Assembly: GCA_003024175.1 (NCBI GenBank)
Contig: MDYQ01000520.1
Span: 1-64,000, forward strand
Source of the DNA: Planoprotostelium fungivorum
Taxonomy: Eukaryota > Evosea > Variosea > Cavosteliida > Cavosteliaceae
Direction: 5' to 3'
DNA length: 64,000 bases
How positions within the stretch are numbered: the stretch's first letter is position 1; each line of letters begins with the position of its first letter. The notes below the pieces were generated by a model. It saw only the letters and a program-made list of their open reading frames with translations. It was not told where the DNA came from and ran no database searches. A program made the translations under genes and the position numbers. This document shows positions 1-10,810 of the stretch, in pieces.

Positions 1-2870
1 GAGAGGTCTCGTACATCACCATCAAGTCCATCATCTGCATCCATCCTTTACCCCAACGTCAAGTGTGAGATAATCCAACCATAACACTGAGTGGATTTAT
101 TCTGTCAAGGCATATATCTCAACAATGTGAATGCATGCATCAACATTAGACTCACATATTTTGTTCACTTGATTCTTGTGACATAGTGTTGAATTCTTGT
201 TCACTGATCATCAATCTGCACTAAGATCAGAGGGATCTCCATCTCCATAATCATGGACACCAACATGAACATTGGACTCTCCTCTCCCTTTTGTCTTGTC
301 CCAGTGATGTGGTGTTTGAGTCTTGTTGACTGATCATTGATCTGTATTGAGATAAGAGGTCAACTCCATCTCCATAATCAACTCCATTTCCATCCTCTCT
401 CTGAGCTCACCATTAGTAATATTTTCCTTGGATCCGTCACGTGCTATGCAGGACTCACCCAGAGATTAAGCGTCTGGATCGAGATTAAAATCATCTCATC
501 CATAATCACTCTCACCTCGACGCATACACAGAGTTTCCTGCTCCTAATCAGTCCTAGAATTGTATATCAATACAGATGTAACCGTCTGTATCGATTGAAA
601 ATTATGATTCGATCCGATCTCATCTTCGGACGAGAGGATTCATCCGCATGAGTCCAAATTGGCGAATCAATAATCTCTCTTTGGGGTTGATTGGTGTGTG
701 TGTCTTGCTTGTTTCTTTCTCTTCGTGTTCTCTCTCGTTTTTTTCCTTGAGAATAAAAAAGAAGGACGCTTCGCCCGGCATTGAACCCGAGAGCGCAAAG
801 GCCAGACACTCAAACAAGAGGCTGGGCTTTACCACTCCGCCATTGGAGCGCCCGGATTATACAAACCCACGAAAGCCAGAAGGATCGGCATTTTGTAAAT
901 TTTGGCCCGAAAATTCGCGCAAGCCCGTCTCGACGAACACCCTCACGCAGAAGAAGTAATCAAAGATGGAAGAACCTTTATTAATTAATACCGTAGATCC
1001 ACCTTCCACGTGTGGGTGAGATGAGCTGGACGAAGGACAAGAAGTCACGTGACTTCCGTCTCGTTCAGCACGACACACGCACACGTGGGAACATATCCCA
1101 CCATCTACACGACCATCAACGGTACCACGACACCGAAGACGAAGCCAGCGACAACAGCGACACAACCCACGATTGTCAGGGAAGAAGGAGTCAGTGAGCT
1201 CTGGCTGCCTTGTAAATACAATTGTGTATTCCAGTTTCTCTTGGGTGCTGATGTCTCGCCACCACTGTCCCAATAGATCTTCTGCCACTCCATCGATCAT
1301 TTCTATTCATTCATAATCATTGACTTTCCACTGTGCCCTCAGGAGGGATTAGCAAGAAGCGGCTCAGAATGAACGAATGGCACTTGATTAATCTCTCTTC
1401 CTTTATTATGTTCTCTCTTGTTGATCAGGCTGCGTCTCTTGTTCCACAATTTACAGCGTGTCATGCAGGCCTCAACGATGTGCCAAGAGTGGAGGGTCTG
1501 ACCTTTCCGTCTTGTCCTAATCACGTCAATCATCACTTATCTTCACTCATCCTCGCTGTGTGCCTTATATCGTAACGTGCGAGCACACCCCGTTGACCCC
1601 CTCGTCTTACATCACGTTAAAATGGGTGAGGGCATCGACCAGTACAGGATGAGACTAAAAGGAGGAGGGCTCACATTTTGTGTAGGAAGTGGTGCTGGAC
1701 GAATGGGAATGTTTCTCATCACTCGGTATCCACTCGTGTATGGAAACATTTCCAGCGATGGACACCATAGGATGTCACAGAAATCGTCGAAACAGATGAA
1801 GCAGTTGTTAGCTGATGTGAAATCGGAATGCTATCAATCACATGTTATCTCATTTACATTAGGCGCACCTGGACATCACGTCTCACGAAATGAATTGCTG
1901 AGGGGCAGCGCGCTTCGAAAATTATCATCGAATCATCCGTTGACGCTGAACAACGAGCCTTTCCTCTCTTTTGCAAACATCGCGTTGCATCTCGCTCGAC
2001 CGAGTCGCGTTAGATCTTCTGTCAGATAACATGATGGTGAGGATCCACTCATCTCGATCACGTCTGAGTGTTACCTCGTTCCTTCGTCCTCTCTTTCTCT
2101 CGCTGAATTGAATGCAGCAATAGCCACGTAATCACGCCCACAGTTGGAGACATGACAACTGAGTAGCACCCGCGAGCGCTCGCGAGAAAGTGTCGGAGCT
2201 CTACGCAGCAGGAGCACGTTAGGAGGTGATCTTCTCTTATCTCATCGAGGTTCTATCCCTTCATTCACCATCTCCTCTCACCATCTGCTGGACATCGTCA
2301 TCTAACATGTTCATTGTGATAACCATTATATACCATCGACCATCGTATTCCATTCTGTCACCCATTTATCGTCTCACCTATCCTCCTCCATCACATCGTC
2401 TCACTATCGTCGTCCATCTCATCTTCTCACCCATCATCACCGCTTCCATCGTCTCACCATCTGATCCATCGCAGGACCCACCACCTGGAAAGGATCCTAC
2501 GTGATTCATCTATCTCTCCCTCTCCTGAAATCGAACAGCTCTGCAACACTGCAGATGATATCGGCGTGTCCTGTGAGCCCAGCAGCAGTTGGCCTGTCGA
2601 GGTCCTCTGTGGGCAAAACCGACGGCCACCACGGCCATAGGAAGTCTGACCAACCCATCACAACTCTCGATTGGGCCGATTCACTCACCAGTGGCATCTC
2701 GTCCAGACGTTCAACTGTCTGAGTGATCTCGTTATCGTTGGTGATGGTGAATTTGTTTGGTTGACGGCAAACAAAATCACAATCAACGGGAAATCAATCT
2801 ATGCTCTCTCTGGCACCTCTTGATAAAGACCTCGATCGCTCATCAACAAGAAAATTTATTCGCTCGACCA
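1..2870. other. Region without a confident protein gene
   Basis: Open frames here are short, and none has recognisable motifs or a convincing exon-intron series. The longest forward one, at 1577-2029 (about 150 codons), has no family resemblance I can name. The stretch at 2226-2480 is pyrimidine-rich with many CATC and CTCACC words, like intron or UTR sequence elsewhere in the window. Possible contents are UTRs or exons of a fast-evolving gene, or intergenic DNA. The only element I can partly support is the tRNA-like unit at 764-853. Confidence 0.5.
764..853 (-). tRNA. tRNA-like Pol III unit, possibly degenerate class II tRNA
   Basis: On the minus strand a box A-like word (TGGCGGAGTGG) and a box B (GGTTCAATGCC) lie about 60 bases apart. 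The ends GGGCGCT and AGCGTCC can form a 7-pair stem with one G-U pair. A run of six T follows at once (755-760 on the plus strand), as expected of a Pol III terminator. The spacing between the end stem and box A is about four bases too long, the T-stem has a mismatch, and I could not draw a clean anticodon arm. It may be a tRNA pseudogene, a tRNA-derived element, or a class II tRNA with an intron. No isotype is assigned. Confidence 0.35.
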
Positions 2871-2874
2871 CAAT

Positions 2875-5800
2875 CTAGCTCGTATACCGGATGATGCTAA
2901 GCCTGCCGAATGTCATTTTACAACAAACGGTGCGACTCACCGTGAGCTCTCTGTCCAGGCCCTCCTTCATCTGCTTCAAGAACATCATCGCTTCTTCCCT
3001 CTCTTGTGGCAATACTCTCAAATTCTGATTGAACACGGCGTATTTGAGCTGCCCCGATTTCCTCAAACTGAACAGTCTATCTCGCAGCTTTGTATCTTCG
3101 ATGGGAAGATGGATCCACTTGTCCTCTTTTGGATCTGACTTTTCACCGCGTTGCAATCTTTCAACGTCTGCCTTCTGTCCGTAAACAATGACCTTGCCAT
3201 CACCCCAGGTGACCACCAGATGTCTCTTCTTTGCTTCTATCTTCATCTCCTCGAACGTTTGTCTCGTGCAAGGGATGTTGACCTATTGTGATCAGATGTG
3301 ATCCATGTCATCACGATCCATCGACTCACCTCTATCATATCCCTAGCGATGTGTATGAATACCTGATGCATCTTCTCGATTTGTTCCTCGCTTCCAGACA
3401 GAGACACTGTAATTTGTCCGACCTCACTGGTGATGACATGTTGACACTCGTTATTGGTGGACTGCATCAGATGAGAGACCATCTCCCTGACTGATTTTCC
3501 CTTGTGGGCAGGATTGAACGGGATGATCATCTGATAACATTGTGAGTTTTACGTGATAACGAGAGGAATCGTTCACTTTTCCCTTCTTGTGGACGAGTGA
3601 GAGTTGGGCTCTCAGGTGTTTCATCACCGTCTCATGATGGTGAAACGAAGACGTGAACGTGATCTGCTTGTCATCTGAATGAAACTCTGCCCCCATCTTG
3701 CTCAGTGACGATCGATCGCCTTGCATCTTGTTGACGAGGTATTTCATGGCTGGTTTGTTTCATTTCACCTTCACGAGATAATTGTGCTCACCTTTCGGTG
3801 AATTTAGTGGAAAAGGAAATCTGAACGTCTCTGTAAACTCGGCAGCAAAGAGAGCTCGCTTTGTATCTTCTGCTCCCTCTCTCGTTAAACCACAGACGGA
3901 TATGGATTCCTTGTCATAGAGAATAAGGCCGTTGTGTTTCTTCCCCAACGCTTCCAGCTTGGGGAAGGTGGCAGGCTTGGGTTTCTCTATGATGGGGCAG
4001 TGGAAGATCTGAAGGAGGTGGAGGTTGTAGATGTCTCTCTTGTATCGTTTGACTTGCTCTTCCTCTCCAAAGAGGGTCCAGTGTCGTGCCTGAATTGATT
4101 CAATTTGACTCGACCTACGTGATTGATCCTGTTGATATTGTATGAATGTGACATGAGTTCCCACCTTCCCCAGACCATTTGTACGGTTTGCATTGTGTGC
4201 TTGCACGTAACACATGACCACCTTGTATGTATCGGCCATCTCTTCGTATTTCTTCTCGAGATATCTGGCCATGACATCTGGGTTGTCGTTCTGAACCTGA
4301 TGTCTTCCTGAATCTTTCACTCACATAAATCTCTCACGTGTGACACCGTGTTGATCTTTCTGATGTACTGGATCAACTCCTCCACCTTTCCTCCCTTGAA
4401 GATAAATCTTCCTACGCAAGTTCAACTCGCTGTCCTTACAATGCGTGGAAGAGGACAAAGAGAGAATCGAGGCTCACCCTCTTCTGTCTGGTGGATCTGA
4501 ACGGATCTCTCTCTCATCTGGTTCTTCACCTTTTCTTCGTTTCGTTGGGCCCAGGCGGCACAGATGAGCATCTCAAACGAAGGTAGGGAGGGTGGTGGTG
4601 TGGAGGCGGGGAGAGGGTTCTTCGCGGGTGACGTCACTTCTCTCTGGGTTGTCTTTACAGGTGACGTCACTTCTCTCTGGGTTGTCTTTACAGGTGACAT
4701 CACTTCTCTCTGCGGTGTCTTCACGGTGAATAGGATCGATTGACATCTGATGAGAATCAGCATCGGAGGTGGTAGATGTATTGACAAGCGATGATCGTGA
4801 TGATTGTGATGATCAGAATGATCATCGATGTCGATCGATCACAAAGATGATGGTGATGGTATCATATCGATGTCACCTGAACTGTGTGATCTTCATCATC
4901 TTCTCTTCATCGACAGAATTGACCGTCAATTCAATCGTACCGGGCTGACTCACATCCATCTCTCTCAATAAACTGACACCAAACTGATCGTTCAGCAGTC
5001 TGACGAGATTCTGTCTCACAAAGGGCTTGGCATCGTAGGTGCAGGTGACAGTTTTGGGAGTGAACACGATCCACCTCTGAGAGGTGTTGAGTGGGAGGTA
5101 GTAGCGGGATGATCTTCACCTCTCCACTGCTGCTGTGGAGGCAACCATCATGCTGGATGATGTTCTTCACTTGATCGGATGCGGTGGTGATGGTGGCGTA
5201 AGGAGGGCGGAGGTCGACGGATAAGATCGAATGGTGGAGGTCTGATAGAGTCTCTTTAAGATCGTGAAGGAGAGTCTCTCGTGACGTGTTCACATTGGAC
5301 AGATAGATCTATTGTTGATGTGAGACAATGAAAGATTAGACACGGAGATCACGTGATGGACATTGTCTAAACGTGTCAGATCGATCTTGGTGAGGCCCCT
5401 TCGGATGAATTTTCTCTCGCTCCATCTTTCGATCTGCTCCTCTCTCAGCTCCTCCATCAATCGACCTTTTACCTCTTTCTCATCGTTCGACCTGATGTAA
5501 ACCAGATCTGGAGTTCCATCGAAGATGGTCTTGTGATTATGTTGGAGTCCTAAGATCTTTTGGACACAATCGAAGAGGTCTTCTACTGGCTTGTCGGCAA
5601 CAGCCTTGAAGTAGACGAAAGGCTCTGTCGTGTCTGTCTCTTCGAATTGTCCAATTTTCGGTCGGTGTAGGATTATGGAGAGTTCTCTACCGTCATAGTA
5701 GATGTTTCTGATTTGAGGGGGCTGGTTTGCATCTGCGATCTGATTCGCGATGTCATGTAATTCCTCTGAGAGAATCACGACATAACCAGAGGGAGTTGTG

Positions 5801-5925
5801 AAGACCCTGTTCTCCGTGATCTCTGCAAATTGCTCCTTGAATTGTTCCAAAAACTTTTTGATGTCTCGCTCTTCATCGTCATCCAGTCTAATCTCCAACG
5901 TTGCGGCAGCTGATGGTGAGACCAT
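2875..5925 (-). CDS. Large uncharacterised multi-exon protein, KH-like segments possible
   Basis: I do not recognise this protein. A series of open blocks runs in one direction (about 5925-5350, 5305-5140, 5095-4873, 4790-4422, 4320-3760, 3747-3451, 3530-3243, 3246-2875). Two junctions were solved: a 44-base intron near 5310-5350 with a CTAAT branch, and a 43-base intron near 5070-5110; both keep frame. The start is the ATG at 5925, because the upstream in-frame codon at 5964 is GTG. The protein is charged, soluble and lacks a signal peptide or membrane segment. Several 70-90 residue blocks of alternating short strands and amphipathic helices look like the degenerate KH-like modules of PARP14-type proteins, which is only an impression. 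An 11-residue repeat (TQREVTSPVKT-like) occurs around 4627-4730. It diverges from the NYN gene, with 59 bases between start codons. Confidence 0.55.
4627..4730 (-). repeat. 33-base coding tandem repeat, about three copies
   Basis: Three near-identical 33-base units encode the repeated peptide VKTTQREVTSP within the large uncharacterised gene. Copies differ at a few positions (GTCACTT against ATCACTT). The array sits in a low-complexity Ser/Pro/Thr-rich linker between structured-looking blocks. The near identity suggests recent slippage or unequal exchange. Confidence 0.75.
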
Positions 5926-5984
5926 TGTGTCACGTTGAACAATTGAAAAGGTACTGCTATCCACCCTCCCAAATTCCCGTCACT
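5926..5984. promoter_or_regulatory. 59-base bidirectional promoter region
   Basis: The start codons of the minus-strand gene (ATG at 5925) and the plus-strand NYN gene (ATG at 5985) are only 59 bases apart. The two 5' UTRs must be very short or overlap. A pyrimidine patch (CCACCCTCCC) is in the centre; no TATA box is seen. Confidence 0.55.
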
Positions 5985-7529
5985 ATGGGCATTCTACAAT
6001 TGTGGAACCACTCACCCTGGAGCCATAAGATCATGCAGAAACAGATCAACACATACACTTACGATGTGTGGTGGGATGGCGAAAATTGTCTGCTCCCCAG
6101 CGATGCGCCATCGGTGCACAAATTGGTTTTAGCTCTGAAGTCCAAGATCGCAACCGCGTTGGACGCTGCATTTCCAGCTAAGAAAAGTGGATTCTCTCGA
6201 TGGGTCATTCCCATCTCACAGAGCAAACTATCTCAGGACACACAGACCGCCCTGTCCAATCTCAATATTATGATCTCACACGTTCCAAAGAAGAAGAGCA
6301 GTGAGTGATCATATCCGATGCAACCACTCGGTGACTTCGAATAGACGCTGCCGATCAACACATTGTCCTCGGATTGAGCGCGTGCCACGCGGATGCTTGT
6401 GTCCTCATCTCTGGTGATTCTGATTTTGCGAATCATCTGGCGGCCGTGAAGGACAGAGGCATCTTCACTCTTTGGATCTTGGGTCCGTCAACTGATGCTT
6501 ACTCTCACTTGGTCGCCTCGCAAACCTTTCACTACGAAGCCGTCGCTAAGCAGGCTGGTGTCCACGTCTCATACAAGAAGCAAGCCAATCCTCCGAAAGG
6601 TGAAACACATCCATGTGATGATGGATGAGTGATGGTGTCCAGTTGAAGGAGTACATCCAAAACCAAGCCCAAAGAAGGAGAAGGAGGGAAGTATAAAACA
6701 AATTGAGGAGAAGAAGAGGGAGAGAGGAGAGAAGGAGAGAGGGGAGAAGGGAGAGAAGGAGAGAGGAGAGAAGGGAGAGAAGCAGAAGGGAGAGAAGGGA
6801 GAGAAGAAGGAAAAAGGAGAGACAAGAGAGAGGAAGGAAAAGGGAGAGACAGGAGAGAGGAAGGAAAAGGGAGAGACAGGAGAGAAGAAGAAGGAGAAAG
6901 AGGGAAAGGAGGAGAAGGAAGAGATGAACAGGAGGAGACTGTGGATTGAGTCACCAGCTCATGCGAACGTCAACCAAAAGACCTTACAGAAGCAATTGGA
7001 GAAGAAGTACCAAGAGACATTCAAGGTATTCTTTTGTGTGGAGAAACCAAGCCGACTCCCTTACTTCTTTGCCTTCTTTGAGAGAGAGGAATCGTTCCGT
7101 CAGGCAGTCAGAGATGGCACATTTGATTACGCTGGGACACCTCTCAAGATGCTAGACTATTCAAAGGATGGTAAGAAACAGTGGAAGGAGAAGAAACAGG
7201 AGAGAAAAGAGAAGGAGGAGAAGAAGGGAGAGAAGGAAGAAAAGGAAGAGAAGAAACAGGAGAAGAAGGTGGAGAAGAAGGAGAACCACCCAAAGGAGAA
7301 GAAGGAGCAGAAAGACCAGGAGAAGAAAGAGAAGAAGGAACAGAAGGAGAAGAAAGAGAAGAAGGAACAGAAGGAGAAGAAAGAGGGGAAGAAAGCAGAG
7401 AAGAAAGCAGAGAAGAAAGAAGAAGGAAAGAAGATGGATGACCCAGCAGAATGTGTCTGCTGGGACTGCAACCAGAGGTACATCAATCATGAGGCGCTCA
7501 TGTTCCATCACAATTTGATCCATGTATAA
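5985..7529 (+). CDS. NYN-domain (PIN-like) protein with Lys/Glu linkers and C2H2 zinc finger
   Basis: The N-terminal half is an NYN/PIN-like nuclease fold: the early acidic motif WWDGENCLLP (D-x-E-N type), a central region with SACHADACVLISGDSDFA (second acidic cluster), then a strand pattern ending near FHYEAVAKQAG. NYN proteins of the MARF1/LabA type are usually metal-dependent RNases or RNA-binding pseudo-nucleases. The intron at about 6302-6353 joins the two halves in frame. After a second intron (about 6600-6644) comes a GEKGEK/KEKGETGE-rich linker, then a roughly 75-residue block (6940-7150) with an RRM-like feel, a second Lys/Glu tract (7170-7430), and a C-terminal C2H2 finger (C-x2-C ... 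H-x4-H) before the stop. The start at 5985 is the first ATG after the divergent promoter. The RNA target is unknown; RNase activity is inferred from the acidic residues. Confidence 0.72.
6670..6925 (+). repeat. Coding purine-rich (GAGAAGG)n tract
   Basis: An almost pure A/G stretch built from GAGAAGGGA and AGGAAGGAAAAGGGAGAGACAGG units, the latter about 27 bases and present three times. The frame that joins the NYN domain to the downstream block stays open throughout and encodes GEKERGEK- and RKEKGETGE-type repeats, so this is a translated linker rather than an intron. A similar tract lies at 7170-7430 in the same gene. Confidence 0.75.
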
Positions 7530-7654
7530 AAGACGAAGAGAGTGTGCCATTCACGAAGAGTCTCAATTGAAGAGACGCAACTGGGTCTGACCAGAGGTCT
7601 AACCGTAGTGCGTAATCTGAAATTACCGCGATCGCATCACATCCCTGCAACATC

Positions 7655-8946
7655 ATGATCCACCGACTCTGTTTCCACGCTCCTCCTGTCTTCTCCCAAC
7701 GAGCGACTCATCCTCTATTGATTCAACGTAAGATGAATCTGCCGAGAGCGATCATCGTCCCCAACCCAATCTCCCTCCTTCACACCACCCGTATCATCAG
7801 ACAAGAAATTGAGAAACCTCTTAAAGATGTGGATCATAAACCCATCGTAGAATCAGTAGAACCTGAGAAACCGACTATAGAGGCAAAACCGGAGAAGCCC
7901 GTCACAGAAGCGGTCCTCTTAGACGAAAAGCAACCGAAGAAGTTGACGCCAGAAGAAGAGAAAGTGATGAAACTCACCTGGGCACGTGAACACAGGAAGA
8001 AGTTGACACATCTGTTTAACGTTCCTGAATTACAGAAATTAGAATCAGAAGAGGTGTGTGGATCACATCACATCACGATGTGATTACATTTCGGCTGACA
8101 TCCTATGAACAGATCGCAAAGATATGGATGTCTTATGTCCGAGCGAACGATAAATTGGGCTCCATCGTCCTGCCACAGACGTTTCAAAAGTTAAAGACTC
8201 GATCCAAACAATGGTCAGTCGACACTGTCCTCCCGAATGATGACATGTCACAGTCCTCTCTTCGTTTTACCTCTCCTTCTGGACGGAGTGTACGTCAACT
8301 TGATGGTCCGATCAGACATGGATTATCTACCACATACATCTGTCATCTACTTCACGCGTCTGGAAAATTATCAATTAGAGGGTGTGACCACTCCACCCGC
8401 CATCTCCCTCTTCTTCTATAATAACTTCCAAGGTGAGACGTGCATCGTCATGCTGGACTGTGACCATCATCATCATCGATCTCTGACGGTCGGATAGAAA
8501 CAAAGAGGATGGTTCTGATGAAAACTGAATTCGGAAGAAATGACCGACCCGATTTCCCGGACGTTGTCGTTGAGAGGGTGATCGCATCATCATCCGTCGA
8601 CATCATCACCACATCACCATCTGATGGACATTCAGTTGATTCAATTGTGGCAAGCCTTCCTGTTCGACAACAACATGTTCAAGCACGTGTGGCTGTACAA
8701 CCATCACAGCGAGCAGTTTGATTTTGAGCAAGTGATGGATTTGTGCAAACAGCTCATGCCTTATAGACCTTCACGACTGAGACCGTCAGCAAAGAAAATG
8801 GAGGAAGTCTACGTGAGATGATACAGTTGCATCACGATCACTTCGACTGACATCATGGACAGAAACCTCTACTCCACAGTGAGAAGAAGGTGGAAGTGCA
8901 GACAACCTTCTCTCTCTTTGGCGACATAGAAGAAGAGAAGAAGTAA
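7655..8946 (+). CDS. ATPAF1: ATP synthase F1 assembly factor 1 (ATP11 family)
   Basis: This protein matches the ATP11/ATPAF1 family, a mitochondrial matrix chaperone that binds free F1 beta subunit during F1 assembly. The N-terminus is basic and Arg-rich, fitting a targeting presequence, and is followed by a Lys/Glu/Pro-rich linker. The family core starts with KKLTHLFNVPELQKLESEE, then IAKIWMSYVRANDKLGSIVLP, FVLPLLLDGVYVNLM, YFTRLENYQLEG and ISLFFYNNF, and ends with helices including LIQLWQAFLFDN. At least four short introns interrupt it. The last one (from about 8809) splices to a tail with LHSEKKVEVQTTFSLFGD and a TAA at 8944-8946. The ATG at 7655 is the first in frame. It converges on the HAD gene, with 5 bases between stop codons. 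Confidence 0.88.
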
Positions 8947-8951
8947 AAAAT

Positions 8952-9832
8952 TTATGAAGAGAAGGAGGGTATCAGTTGTTTCAACTTGTCCTCTAACGTC
9001 TCCACGCCCTCGTTCGTGCCGTTCCAATTGATGCCTCTGAAGCCAAACTTCTCTGCGGCATCTGTGTTGGCCTTCTTATCATCGATGAAAGCGATCTGTC
9101 CGGGTTTGATGTTCGGATGCTTGGCCACCAGTTTGTCATATGTGATGGCGTATGACTCGTGATTGGGCTTGGCTTGACCGATCTCGGACGATGCGAGGAC
9201 GAGAGGGGCCTCGAAATAGTCGTAGAAGTTGTATCTCTCGGCGATGTATTCGAACCAGAAGGTGGTGTGATTGCTGAGGATGCCCAGAATGATACCTGCC
9301 TTCTTCAGGCGATCGACGAGGGCGAGTGTGTGAGGATTCAGTTTGATGTTCTTTCGGATCTCTCCCCGCAGCTCTGATACCTATAATGTGTGAGTTTGCA
9401 GTCCAGTGATGTATGATGACGTCGTTAAGACTCACATCTTGAGAAGTGATGCCGCTGGCCTCTGAAATGCGAGACCAGAAGTAGTCCTCGTCTAATTTGT
9501 TGGTGACCTTCATTTCATCCCAAGTGGATCGGATGCTCTTCTTCAGCTGTTCAACCCTTGAGTTCATTCTTCAAGTGATCATGCTCACATCAGGGATCTT
9601 TTCCTCTTTCGTCCGCTGTTCGATGAGATTCCAGCCCATATCACCGACCAGAACACCTCCACAGTCAAAAACCACGGCGATCACTTTGCTCTCGTCAGCA
9701 TTTAGCTCGCCTTGCGATCGGCTCTTCTGTTCACATCATGTAAGAATAGTGTGAATATACAATGCAGAGAGACAAAGTTGGAGATCGTTCAGGTCTCACT
9801 TTGAGTGGTGGCGAGGAAATAGAGTCCGACAT
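8952..9832 (-). CDS. HAD-superfamily hydrolase (subfamily IA type)
   Basis: All haloacid dehalogenase motifs are visible. Motif I is VVFDCGGVLVGD with the nucleophile Asp, in the DxGGV form seen in soluble epoxide hydrolase N-domains and ACAD10-like proteins. Motif II is ILSNHT, motif III is QAKPNHE (Lys), and motif IV is FIDDKKAN. A helical cap region (KKSIRSTWDEMK onward) separates motifs I and II. Family members are phosphatases or dehalogenases; the substrate cannot be told. The start at 9832 was chosen because the short first exon (MSDSISSPPLK) splices in phase 0, through an intron at about 9727-9799, onto KSRSQGELNADESK. A 42-base intron follows motif I. No targeting signal is evident. 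The TAA at 8952-8954 nearly abuts the ATPAF1 stop codon. Confidence 0.88.
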
Positions 9833-10062
9833 GCTGTTCCTGTTGAGATGTTGCTGATGTTGTGTTTGACGTTGTTTTGAATTTCAAACACTCTCTGTTG
9901 TCGTTGTAGACTCCCTCTTGTCATGAACGCACCAGCGTCACAGTGTAGTGCACGTGGGAAGGACAACAGGACCGTGATGATCACCATCACGCCTCTATGT
10001 TCTCATTCAATTCATACTATTTCATGACGACAATACAATTGACGACAGAAACATTTGAATCA

Positions 10063-10810
10063 TTATTCCTTGCTGACGTTCTTTCTCCTCTTGCTGATCG
10101 GTGAGCTCTTCTCTTCTCCTTCGCTCTTCCTCTTCTTCGTCTTCTCTTTCTCTTCCTTCTTTGGGCTCTCCTTCTTCTTCTCCTTCTTCCCTTCCTTCTC
10201 CTTCCTTGGACTAGCCTTCTTCTCTCCCTTCTTCTCCTTCTCTCCCTTCTTCTCCTTCTCTCCCTTCTTCTCTCCCTTCTTCTCTCCCTTCTTCTCCTTC
10301 TCTCCCTTCTTCTCTCCCTTCTTTGGGCTCTCCTTCTTTGTAGATGTCTTCTTCACCTCCTTCTTAGAGCTATCCTTCTTCTTCCCCTCTTTCTTTGGGC
10401 TGTCCTTCTTCTCTTTCCCCTCCTTCTCTTTCCCCTCCTTCTTCTTGGGGCTATCCTTCTCCTCCTTCTTTGTACTCTTCTTGGTGGTAGACTTCTTTGG
10501 ACTCTCCTTCTCTCCCTCCTTCTTGCTCTTCTTCGTTCCTTCCTTCTCGCTCTTGTCTGATTTTGTACTGCTCGTCCTCCTCTTCTTCCCCTCCTTCTCT
10601 GTCTCTCCCTCACTCTTCCTCTTCCTTCCTCTCTTCTCTCCCTCTTCCTCTCCTTTCTTCTTCTCTCCCTTCTCTCCCTTCTCTACCTTCTTCTTCTCTG
10701 CCTTCTTCTTCTCTACCTTCTTGTCTCCCTTCTTTGGACTCTCCTTCTTGTCTTCCTTCTTCTTCTCCCTCTTCTCCTTCTTCGCTTCCTTCTCCCTCAT
10801 CTCATCCAAC
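10063..10810 (-). repeat. Coding (K/E-rich, KESPKK) low-complexity tail of ISWI
   Basis: The last ~245 codons of ISWI are almost entirely Lys, Glu, Ser, Pro and Gly, with about nine SPKK or SPRK-type motifs and runs such as [17 protein letters not shown]-like motifs bind the DNA minor groove in histone H1 tails, so extra DNA affinity is a reasonable inference. The plus-strand reading of TTC-rich sequence is also open for 274 codons but is a shadow. Confidence 0.8.

Noticed and set aside
857-1300. Reverse open frame of 147 codons near the left edge
   Set aside because: No recognisable motif, odd Cys/Arg/Ser composition, and it overlaps equal-quality frames on the other strand.
7157-7550. Reverse open frames rich in Leu/Phe across the NYN gene
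   Set aside because: Shadow of the GAG/AAG-rich linker; composition is what antisense of Lys/Glu codons gives.
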